A stretch of DNA of 7,113 nt, taken from assembly GCA_017964705.1 (NCBI GenBank), contig JAGCRL010000062.1, positions 1-7,113 on the forward strand. The letters are read 5' to 3'. Under the pieces are notes generated by a model that was not told the origin of the DNA, ran no database searches, and saw only the letters and a program-made list of their open reading frames with translations. A program made the translations under genes and the position numbers. Source of the stretch: Alphaproteobacteria bacterium (lineage in GTDB: Bacteria; Pseudomonadota; Alphaproteobacteria; RF32; CAG-239). The stretch's first letter is position 1, and every line of letters starts with the position of its first letter. This document shows, in pieces, positions 1 through 5,392 of this stretch.

Positions 1-342
1 ACGTTGCAAAACAATGTTGAAATCTCTAAAGGTACCAGCACTATTACCGCTCCCAAAGCTGTTTATTTTCAGGCTAAAGATGAATTTCGTTTTTATGATA
101 AGATTCATATTAAACAAGATGATGGTACCGCTGAAGCTAAAAGTGGTGTATATTATATTAAAAAGAATATGGCAGAACTCGAAAATAATGTTATTATTAC
201 AAAAAATGGAAATCAAGTTCGCGGAGATAAGGCCATTTCTGATTTTACAACATCAAAAAGCCGTCTTATTGCTAAAAACGGCGGTAGAATTTCCGGCAAA
301 TTATTTGAAAGTTCATTTAAGAAAAATTCGAAGGGTAAATAG
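1..342 (+). CDS. lptA: LptA, lipopolysaccharide transport periplasmic protein (3' part only)
   Basis: The reading frame is open from the left edge, so the N-terminus and any signal peptide are missing; 113 codons are visible before the TAG at 340-342. The family (OstA/LptA fold) forms a periplasmic beta-jellyroll bridge that carries lipopolysaccharide from the inner-membrane LptBFGC complex to LptD in the outer membrane. The visible part shows the fold's repeating pattern: an LQNNVEISKG stretch near the start is echoed about 60 residues later by LENNVIITKNGNQVRGDKA, followed by the GGRISGKLF ending typical of LptA C-termini. The tail is lysine-rich. lptB starts two bases after the stop, so the two are almost certainly co-transcribed, which supports the call. 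LptC is a related beta-fold protein usually encoded just upstream and is the main alternative. The NQVRGD motif and direct contact with lptB favour LptA. Confidence 0.82.
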   Translation, partial: TLQNNVEISKGTSTITAPKAVYFQAKDEFRFYDKIHIKQDDGTAEAKSGVYYIKKNMAELENNVIITKNGNQVRGDKAISDFTTSKSRLIAKNGGRISGKLFESSFKKNSKGK

Positions 343-344
343 AT

Positions 345-1091
345 ATGACTACAAATACTACTGTTCAAAGCTCTGTATTGGAAGTTTTTAATATCGGAAA
401 AAGATATAAAAACAGGAGTGTTTTAAGAAATGTTTCTTTAAATGTTCGTCGAGGTGAAGCTGTTGGTCTTCTAGGACCAAACGGAGCCGGTAAAACAACT
501 TGTTTTTATTGTGTGATAGGTTTAATTACACCGGATTATGGAGATGTTCATATTGATGGCGAAGATATTACTTATTTGCCAATGTATAAACGTGCTCGTA
601 TGGGGATTGGGTATTTGCCTCAGGAAGCTTCTATTTTTCGCCAGTTGACAGTTGAAGATAATATTAAAGCTGTGCTGGAAATTGTTGTAAAAGATAAAGA
701 AAAACGTGATTATATGTTGGAAGAACTGCTGAATGAGTTTTCCATTGCGCACTTGAGAAAATCTCCGGCAATTTCTTTATCAGGAGGCGAACGGAGACGA
801 TTGGAAATTGCGCGTGCGTTGGCTAGTCAGCCCAGTTTTATTTTACTTGATGAGCCTTTAGCCGGTATTGATCCGATTGCAGTCGGAGAAATCAGAGAAA
901 TGATTGCTCAGCTAAAAAACAGAGGCCTAGGTGTTTTAATAACTGACCATAATGTTAGAGAAACCTTGGATATTGTTGATAGAGCATATATTTTACATGA
1001 CGGTGCTGTTTTGATGGAAGGTAGACCAGAGGAAATCGTGGCCAGTGAGCAAGTTAGAAAAGTTTATTTAGGTGAGAATTTTTCAATTTAA
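345..1091 (+). CDS. lptB: LptB, ATPase of the lipopolysaccharide export ABC transporter
   Basis: This is a cytoplasmic ABC ATPase whose dimer drives LptFG to extract lipopolysaccharide from the inner membrane and push it along LptC-LptA-LptD. All nucleotide-binding motifs are intact in the 248-residue product: Walker A GPNGAGKTT (44-52), Q-loop YLPQEASIF (Q93), signature LSGGERRR (145-152), Walker B FILLDEP with D169 and E170, D-loop AGIDP, and the switch histidine H202 in ITDHNVRETL. YLPQE and TDHNVRETL are typical of LptB and separate it from the related LivF/LivG amino-acid ATPases. Length fits the family. The ATG at 345 is preceded by AAGGG (331-335), which lies inside the end of lptA, suggesting translational coupling. 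The gene ends with tandem stops (TAATAA, 1089-1094). Its usual downstream partner rpoN is absent. Confidence 0.96.
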   Translation: MTTNTTVQSSVLEVFNIGKRYKNRSVLRNVSLNVRRGEAVGLLGPNGAGKTTCFYCVIGLITPDYGDVHIDGEDITYLPMYKRARMGIGYLPQEASIFRQLTVEDNIKAVLEIVVKDKEKRDYMLEELLNEFSIAHLRKSPAISLSGGERRRLEIARALASQPSFILLDEPLAGIDPIAVGEIREMIAQLKNRGLGVLITDHNVRETLDIVDRAYILHDGAVLMEGRPEEIVASEQVRKVYLGENFSI

Positions 1092-1104
1092 TAAGGCTTT
1101 TTTA

Positions 1105-1134
1105 TTGACTTTTTAGTCTTTTTAAGGATATTAT
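1105..1134 (+). promoter_or_regulatory. Probable sigma-70 promoter for hpf-ptsN
   Basis: TTGACT (1105-1110) and TATTAT (1129-1134) are separated by 18 bp. Each box differs from the sigma-70 consensus at one position. The predicted start, near 1141, gives a leader of about 30 nt before the hpf ATG at 1173, with an AAGGG ribosome site at 1161-1165. The promoter lies in the only sizeable gap between lptB and hpf, so hpf-ptsN can be expressed independently of the lpt genes. Assigned by eye only. Confidence 0.6.
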
Positions 1135-1172
1135 TTTTGTAGAAAAACCAGTAATAAATGAAGGGATAAAAG

Positions 1173-1739
1173 ATGAAAGTTACATTATCAGGAAAGCAAG
1201 TTGATATTAGTGATAAACTGCGTAGACATGTAGAGGAAGCCGTTAATACTTCTGTTGAGAAGTATTTTAGTGCTCCTATCAGTTGTTCGGTGTCTTTTTC
1301 TAAAGAAGGTGAAGATTTCAGTACAGAAATTTTAGTTCATCCGGCAAAAAATATTGTTTTGCGTGGAACAGGTGCTGCTGCTGATCCTTATTCTGCTTTT
1401 GATAATGCCAATGAACATATTGCTACACGTCTGCGTCGTCATAAGACAAAGTTAAGTGCGCATAAAAGTAAGGTCGGTTTAGCAGAGCTTGCTTATTCTG
1501 CTGTTTTGCCATTGGTTGAGCAAAATGATGAAGTTGATGTGAATGAAAATGCCCCATTAACTATTGCCGAAACAGATGCTAATATTCCTGTTTGTACGGT
1601 TAGCGAGGCCGTTATGTACATGGATTTAGGCAATGAATGTGCTTTAATGTTCAGAAATAGTGCTAACAATCATATTAGTATGGTTTATCGTCGTAAAGAC
1701 GGAAATATCGGCTGGGTTGAACCTAAAGCAGATAAATAA
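1173..1739 (+). CDS. hpf: Long-form ribosome hibernation promoting factor (HPF)
   Basis: The 188-residue product binds the small ribosomal subunit and, in its long form, pairs inactive ribosomes into 100S dimers during starvation or stationary phase. Two domains are visible. The N-terminal S30AE domain (about 1-98) has the basic RLRRHKTKLSAHKSK stretch at its end. After an acidic, variable linker (about 100-137), the C-terminal dimerisation domain (about 138-186) contains SEAVMYMDLG, the FRN motif and VYRRKDGNIGWVEP. This C-terminal block marks long HPF, as opposed to the short HPF/YfiA of Escherichia coli. The length agrees with long HPFs of alphaproteobacteria. The ATG at 1173 has an AAGGG site upstream. 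ptsN follows about 18 bp after the stop, so the two form an operon. In many proteobacteria this gene lies directly after rpoN; here it follows lptB. Confidence 0.95.
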   Translation: MKVTLSGKQVDISDKLRRHVEEAVNTSVEKYFSAPISCSVSFSKEGEDFSTEILVHPAKNIVLRGTGAAADPYSAFDNANEHIATRLRRHKTKLSAHKSKVGLAELAYSAVLPLVEQNDEVDVNENAPLTIAETDANIPVCTVSEAVMYMDLGNECALMFRNSANNHISMVYRRKDGNIGWVEPKADK

Positions 1740-1757
1740 TTTTTGAGGATAGACGCT

Positions 1758-2201
1758 ATGAATATTGCAGATATAATTTCCAAGAAAGCAGTACTTGATA
1801 ATATTCAGGTTTCCACTAAACGTGAATTGATTCAGATATTGTCACAACGTGTCGCTTCTTTTTCCGGATTAGACGAACGTCTAGTTTTTGATGCTGTTTG
1901 GGAAAGAGAAAATCTTGGATCAACTGGTTATGGAGAAGGTGTTGCTTTTCCTCATGCTAGAATCGAAGGGTTAAAAAAAGTTTGCGGTATATTTGCGCGT
2001 TTAGATGATGCTGTTGATTTTGATGCTTTAGATGGGAAGCCTGTGGATTTAGTATTTATGCTAGTTAGTCCAGAAAATAGTGGTGCAGACCATTTAACAG
2101 CATTAGCGACACTATCTCGAATTTTGAAAACAGAAGGTAGTTGTGATAAATTGCGTAACGCTCGCTCTGTTGATGAACTTTACGCTATTTTGAATGCTTA
2201 A
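1758..2201 (+). CDS. ptsN: PtsN, EIIA-Ntr phosphotransferase regulatory protein
   Basis: This 147-residue protein is a type-2 EIIA domain of the nitrogen phosphotransferase relay (PtsP-NPr-PtsN). It takes phosphate from NPr but is not coupled to a sugar permease. It acts as a regulator, with potassium transport and sensor kinases among known targets in other species. The phospho-accepting histidine is H66 in GVAFPHAR, preceded by the conserved REN(L)GSTGYGEG loop. The core continues to LSRILK and a C-terminal helix, so the domain is complete. I chose the ATG at 1758 because GAGG at 1745-1748 sits 9 nt upstream. An in-frame TTG at 1743 would overlap that ribosome site and add five residues without family support. 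The gene is the last of the hpf-ptsN operon and is followed by a strong hairpin. The rest of the relay is not in the window. Confidence 0.95.
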   Translation: MNIADIISKKAVLDNIQVSTKRELIQILSQRVASFSGLDERLVFDAVWERENLGSTGYGEGVAFPHARIEGLKKVCGIFARLDDAVDFDALDGKPVDLVFMLVSPENSGADHLTALATLSRILKTEGSCDKLRNARSVDELYAILNA

Positions 2202-2222
2202 TTGTTAGCTGATTTATCTTAT

Positions 2223-2252
2223 AAAAAAGGGGAATAACTATTCCTCTTTTTT
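2223..2252. terminator. Bidirectional rho-independent terminator between ptsN and the methyltransferase gene
   Basis: A 13-bp stem (2223-2235 with 2240-2252, one G-U pair) closes an AACT loop. The arms begin with six A and end with six T, so either strand yields a GC-containing stem followed by a U-run. It lies 21 bp after the ptsN stop and 35 bp beyond the stop of the converging minus-strand methyltransferase gene, so it can end both transcripts. Confidence 0.85.
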
Positions 2253-2287
2253 ATTTTATCTGCGATTATAAAATAGAATTGCCCAAA

Positions 2288-3028
2288 TTATTCAAAAAAT
2301 CCTTTAGCACCTCGAAGAATTTGCTCTGCCATGTCAGAATATGAACCATCTTCATTATGGGTATATAAAGGAGGTAAGATAGAAGTTAGTCCATGGCTTC
2401 CTTTTTCTGCCATTATGATAATACGCTTAGCAGCTTGACCTTGCTTAGAATAAAGAGGAATAATTTTTATATTTCCAGCTTTATTATGCATAGCCGATAA
2501 AATCTGATTTAATGCTTCTGTTCGGTTAATTAAAGCTATTATACCTTTAGGCTTGAGCATTTTTAGTGAAAAAGACAGCCATTTGGTTAAATCAAAATCT
2601 TCCATATTATGTGCAAGTTTTTTACTTTCTTTCGGTGATGGCATATCATGATCACTATATGGCGGATTGGTTACGACAACATCAAAACTCCCCGGTGTTA
2701 GTGATATTTTTTTGCGAATATCACAAAGTTTATAATGTAACATATTTGAAAAGCCATTAGAAGTGGCACTCTGATTTGCCAAATCTACCAGTTCAGGCTG
2801 AATTTCCAAACCGATTATTTGTGTTTTTTTATCTTTAAGACGATGGGCCAAACATAATGATACGGCACCTGTTCCTGAGCCAATATCTAAAATTTTTGCA
2901 CCTGATTTTATTTTCTGCGAATCGATAAGAGAAGCTAAAAAAACGGCATCAATAGAAGCACGATAACCGGATATGGGCTGAAAAATTTTTACGCGCTTAT
3001 TTAGCAAATAATCTTCTGTGTAATCCAT
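2288..3028 (-). CDS. SAM-dependent N6-adenine methyltransferase, TrmN6/YfiC-like
   Basis: The 246-residue product is a Rossmann-fold S-adenosylmethionine-dependent methyltransferase. The SAM-binding motif I is ILDIGSGTG (46-54) with an acidic residue at the end of strand 2 (E75 in GLEIQPE). The catalytic NPPY motif (121-124) marks enzymes that methylate an exocyclic amino group, here probably of adenine. The N-terminal FQPISGYRASIDAVFLAS block (16-33) is typical of the family containing Escherichia coli YfiC/TrmN6, which methylates A37 of tRNA1(Val). The tRNA substrate is inferred from that family, and other targets are possible because several paralogous groups share these motifs. The ATG at 3028 has only a weak purine-rich ribosome site (AAGAG). 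The gene lies downstream of the ferredoxin gene on the same strand, with a terminator-like hairpin ending only 16 bp before its start. Confidence 0.85.
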   Translation of the reverse strand: MDYTEDYLLNKRVKIFQPISGYRASIDAVFLASLIDSQKIKSGAKILDIGSGTGAVSLCLAHRLKDKKTQIIGLEIQPELVDLANQSATSNGFSNMLHYKLCDIRKKISLTPGSFDVVVTNPPYSDHDMPSPKESKKLAHNMEDFDLTKWLSFSLKMLKPKGIIALINRTEALNQILSAMHNKAGNIKIIPLYSKQGQAAKRIIIMAEKGSHGLTSILPPLYTHNEDGSYSDMAEQILRGAKGFFE

Positions 3029-3044
3029 CTTTTTCTCTTAAAAA

Positions 3045-3085
3045 ATAAAAGGCTTAAAAAAGATGCTCCTTTTTAAGCCTTTTAT
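3045..3085 (-). terminator. Terminator or attenuator hairpin after the ferredoxin gene
   Basis: A perfect 16-bp inverted repeat (3045-3060 with 3070-3085) flanks a 9-nt loop. On the minus strand the descending arm ends in TTTTAT and runs into five more T, a good intrinsic terminator for the ferredoxin gene that stops at 3103. The hairpin base is just 16 bp from the start codon of the methyltransferase gene, so it also occupies that gene's leader. Confidence 0.82.
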
Positions 3086-3102
3086 GTATTTATGCACCAG
3101 AA

Positions 3103-3342
3103 TTAGTATGCACTCGGAGCTGTTTTTGCTTCTTCTGCGTTTGCTTTTACCCACTTTTCGTCTGCATCGCTGTCAGAACTGATTGCTTCTTGCGGACATT
3201 CAGAAATGCAAACACCACAATCAATGCATGTATCAGGATCAATAACATACTGACTTTCTGCAATATGAAAAGCTTCTACCGGACAAACTCCAGCACAAGT
3301 TCCGCATTTAACACATAAATCTCCATTTACTACTGAAGGCAT
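3103..3342 (-). CDS. Clostridial-type 2[4Fe-4S] ferredoxin
   Basis: This 79-residue soluble electron carrier has two complete CxxCxxCxxxCP motifs: C10, C13, C16, C20 followed by P21, and C39, C42, C45, C49 followed by P50. Each motif supplies three cysteines to one 4Fe-4S cluster and one to the other, as in bacterial low-potential ferredoxins. There is no insertion or cysteine loss of the kind seen in 7Fe (3Fe-4S/4Fe-4S) ferredoxins such as FdxA. The last 27 residues form an acidic, alanine-rich tail containing the WVKANAEEA segment, beyond the minimal clostridial fold of about 55 residues. Start choice is firm: AGGAGA (minus strand, 3354-3349) lies 6 nt before the ATG. It is divergent from gltX. 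Its redox partners (for example pyruvate:ferredoxin oxidoreductase or hydrogenase) are not in the window, so the pathway cannot be named. Confidence 0.93.
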   Translation of the reverse strand: MPSVVNGDLCVKCGTCAGVCPVEAFHIAESQYVIDPDTCIDCGVCISECPQEAISSDSDADEKWVKANAEEAKTAPSAY

Positions 3343-3378
3343 CTAATATCTCCTAATTAAAATTATTTTCGGTTATTA

Positions 3379-3405
3379 TTTATAGGCAATCTTTACAAAT
3401 TGCAA
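3379..3405 (-). promoter_or_regulatory. Possible promoter of the ferredoxin gene
   Basis: On the minus strand TTGCAA (3405-3400) and TATAAA (3384-3379) are 15 bp apart. The predicted start, near 3372, would give a leader of about 30 nt. The spacing is shorter than ideal and the region is AT-rich, so this is tentative. Confidence 0.35.
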
Positions 3406-3435
3406 GCATAATTTATGTTTTATCTTTTAAAAATA

Positions 3436-3463
3436 TTGAATTTATAAAAAATATCGCTATGAT
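3436..3463 (+). promoter_or_regulatory. Probable sigma-70 promoter of gltX
   Basis: TTGAAT (3436-3441) and TATGAT (3458-3463) are separated by 16 bp. Transcription would start near 3470 and give a leader of about 26 nt before the ATG at 3497. It lies in the divergent gap shared with the ferredoxin gene. Assigned by eye only. Confidence 0.5.
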
Positions 3464-3496
3464 TGGCGCATGTGATTTATTTTGAGGGTAAAAAAA

Positions 3497-4819
3497 ATGA
3501 CAAATATAAAAGTCAGATTTGCACCTAGTCCTACCGGTTGGATGCATATCGGTAACACGAGAACCGCTCTATTCAACTATCTTTGGACTAAAAAGATGGG
3601 CGGGAGATTGCTGCTTAGAATCGATGATACGGATAAAGTACGTTCTAAAAAAGAATATGAAGATGGAATCCGTGATGCTTTAACATGGCTAGGCATCACA
3701 TGGGACGAAGAAGCTCGGCAATCTGCACGGTTTGAACGCTATAATGAAGTTGTAGCACAATTAAAACAAGCCGGTCGTATTTATGCTTGCTATGACACTC
3801 CGGAAGAATTGGAATTTAAGCGTAAACGTTTATTGGCTAAAGGTTTACCGCCAATCTATGATCGTCAAGCTTTAAGTTATACTGCCGGAGATATTGCTAA
3901 ATTTGAAGCAGAAGGTCGTAAACCGCATTATCGTTTCAAGCTTATTGATGAAGAAATTGCTTGGACAGATGTCGTACGCGGCGCTTGTAAATATGATGCA
4001 AAAAAGCTATCTGATCCGATTATTATTCGTGAAGACGGTAGCTATCTTTATCATCTGCCTTCGGTTATTGATGATGTTGATTTTAAGATTACACATATTG
4101 TTCGCGGTGAAGACCATGTTACCAATACAGCGGCACAAATTCAAATGTTTAAGGCTATCGGTGGAACTGTTCCGACTTTTGCACATTTACCATTATTAAC
4201 CGGTAAAGAAGGCAAATTATCCAAACGTTTAGGAAGTCTCGGTGTACGTGAATTGCGTGCTGAAGGTGTTGAAGCGATGTCTATTTGCTCTTTCCTAGCA
4301 AAACTCGGCACCTCAGATGCCATTACACCATTTTATTCTTTGTATGATTTAGCTCAAACACTTGATTTTTCCAAAATCGGTCGAGCCCAACCAAAGTTTG
4401 ATGAAGAAGAATTAAAGAAATTTAACACCCATTTGGTGCGTAATATGCCCTATTCTGCACTAAAAAATAATTTTGGTGTCAGTGAAAATTTCTGGAATGA
4501 AGTTCGCGGTAATTTGGATAAAGCTACCGATATTCAAATTTGGGATAATATTTGTAACAAAGAAATCACTCCGGTTATGGAAGATGCGGCATATACTTCT
4601 CAAGCGGCAGATATGCTCCCTAAGGGTGTATTTAATGCCGATACATTTAACACATGGATAAATGAAGTTAAAGCTGCCACAGGTCGTAAAGGTAAAGATT
4701 TATTCCATCCTATCCGTATGGCTCTAACAGCAGAAGCTAACGGTCCGGAAATTAAAACCCTGCTTCCGCTTATCGGTTATGAAAAGGCTTATAAGCGCTT
4801 AAAAGGTCAAAGAGCTTAA
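3497..4819 (+). CDS. gltX: Glutamyl-tRNA synthetase (short, alphaproteobacterial-type GltX)
   Basis: This class I aminoacyl-tRNA synthetase attaches glutamate to tRNA in the cytoplasm using ATP. The 440-residue product shows the class I signatures: FAPSPTGWMHIGN at 8-20, where HIGN replaces HIGH; RIDDTD (41-46); IVRGEDHVTNT (201-211); and KLSKR (240-244), matching KMSKS. The segment after KLSKR (LGSLGVRELRAEGVEAMSI, then LAKLGTSD) resembles the compact GluRS found in alphaproteobacteria. It is shorter than the usual 465-500 residues. Alphaproteobacteria often carry two GluRS copies, one charging tRNA(Glu) and the other sometimes tRNA(Gln) for later amidation by GatCAB; which role this one has cannot be read from the sequence. 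I chose the ATG at 3497 because GAGGG (3484-3488) sits 8 nt upstream. An in-frame TTG at 3482 would run through that ribosome site. The gene is transcribed alone and ends at a hairpin. Confidence 0.95.
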   Translation: MTNIKVRFAPSPTGWMHIGNTRTALFNYLWTKKMGGRLLLRIDDTDKVRSKKEYEDGIRDALTWLGITWDEEARQSARFERYNEVVAQLKQAGRIYACYDTPEELEFKRKRLLAKGLPPIYDRQALSYTAGDIAKFEAEGRKPHYRFKLIDEEIAWTDVVRGACKYDAKKLSDPIIIREDGSYLYHLPSVIDDVDFKITHIVRGEDHVTNTAAQIQMFKAIGGTVPTFAHLPLLTGKEGKLSKRLGSLGVRELRAEGVEAMSICSFLAKLGTSDAITPFYSLYDLAQTLDFSKIGRAQPKFDEEELKKFNTHLVRNMPYSALKNNFGVSENFWNEVRGNLDKATDIQIWDNICNKEITPVMEDAAYTSQAADMLPKGVFNADTFNTWINEVKAATGRKGKDLFHPIRMALTAEANGPEIKTLLPLIGYEKAYKRLKGQRA

Positions 4820-4836
4820 TCATTTAATATTTATAA

Positions 4837-4882
4837 AACAAAAAACCATTGCTGACGATTATTTCAGCAATGGTCTTTTGTT
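4837..4882. terminator. Bidirectional terminator between gltX and the 114-residue gene
   Basis: An 11-bp perfect core stem (4845-4855 with 4864-4874, ACCATTGCTGA and its complement) around an 8-nt loop extends outward through an A-C mismatch into seven more pairs of an A-rich/T-rich base (4837-4843 with 4876-4882). It lies between the gltX stop at 4819 and the stop of the converging minus-strand gene at 4890, so it can end transcripts from both sides. Confidence 0.85.
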
Positions 4883-4889
4883 ATAAGGT

Positions 4890-5234
4890 TTACTCTTTAT
4901 GAAATTTGATTGATATTATCCTATCACCGTCATGGACAATCGTATCTCCATTTTCAATAAACATCCAATCTTTTAGGATATCTTGTGAGTGATACTTTAT
5001 AGATAATCTTTTACCATTCTCCAAAGCAATGGCCATGCGACCATGGTCATAATCACCACTAGAACCAAAAGAGTGTGTTTTTGTACGCCACACAACAGAT
5101 GTATCAAGTCGTTCTACAAAAATCACTTTTTCTCCATAGCTCTTAACTTTGTCATCTTCACATCTTTGCAAATAGAATATCGCAAAAACAAAAAGAAGAA
5201 GACATAGAAGCACCAAATATCCATTTTTATTCAT
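4890..5234 (-). CDS. Hypothetical membrane-anchored protein, 114 residues
   Basis: I do not recognise this protein. It begins with a short polar stretch containing one lysine, then a single hydrophobic helix (about 6-22, rich in leucine and phenylalanine), then a soluble domain of about 90 residues probably facing the periplasm. C25 just after the helix follows Gln-Arg, which does not match a lipobox, so a membrane anchor is more likely than a lipoprotein. The soluble part looks beta-rich, with alternating hydrophobic and charged residues, a glycine/serine/aspartate turn (SFGSSGDYDHG, 55-65) and two GD turns near the end (NGDTIV and DGDRIISI). The start is fixed: an in-frame TAA lies three codons upstream and the next methionine is at residue 67. 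No Shine-Dalgarno sequence precedes the ATG. It appears to be a single-gene unit with a good terminator. Codon use resembles that of its neighbours, so it is probably real. Confidence 0.7.
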   Translation of the reverse strand: MNKNGYLVLLCLLLFVFAIFYLQRCEDDKVKSYGEKVIFVERLDTSVVWRTKTHSFGSSGDYDHGRMAIALENGKRLSIKYHSQDILKDWMFIENGDTIVHDGDRIISIKFHKE

Positions 5235-5244
5235 AGGCTTTTAA

Positions 5245-5250
5245 ATTATA
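5245..5250 (-). promoter_or_regulatory. Consensus -10 box close to the start of the 114-residue gene
   Basis: TATAAT on the minus strand (5250-5245) ends 10 bp before the ATG at 5234. If used, transcription would start about 4 nt from the ATG and the message would be nearly leaderless. The -35 region (near 5268-5273, AACTAC) is weak. A competing candidate is TTGACT (5317-5312) with GATAAT (5296-5291), which has only a 15-bp spacer. Confidence 0.35.
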
Positions 5251-5392
5251 GATTAATAATTAACATTGTAGTTCTTTTGACGAGCGCAAGATTATCTTTG
5301 TAGTAGACAAAAGTCAAGCATTTATATATATATCTCGTTACAATTGAACTTATACGATTCTATAAATTTTAATATATTAAGATTATACATTT

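Noticed and set aside
522..752. Minus-strand open frame of 76 codons inside lptB
   Set aside because: It lies wholly antisense to a well-supported ABC ATPase gene and its product has no recognisable features.
1107..1123. Small palindrome GACT-TTTT-AGTC followed by T-run after lptB, as a possible terminator
   Set aside because: The stem is only 4 bp and overlaps the -35 region of the probable hpf promoter; too weak to call.
1743..1757. In-frame TTG start that would lengthen PtsN by five residues
   Set aside because: It overlaps the GAGG ribosome site, and the ATG at 1758 has ideal spacing.
3482..3496. In-frame TTG start that would lengthen GltX by five residues
   Set aside because: The added codons include the GAGGG ribosome site, and the family starts right before the VRFAPSPTG block.
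5321..5333. TA dinucleotide run in the gap upstream of the 114-residue gene
   Set aside because: A short simple repeat in AT-rich intergenic DNA; no unit structure or flanking repeats suggesting a mobile element or array.
5369..5380. 12-bp palindrome TTAATATATTAA after the permease stop
   Set aside because: It consists only of A and T with no loop or U-run, so it is a poor terminator, and such palindromes arise by chance in AT-rich gaps; an operator cannot be excluded but is unsupported.
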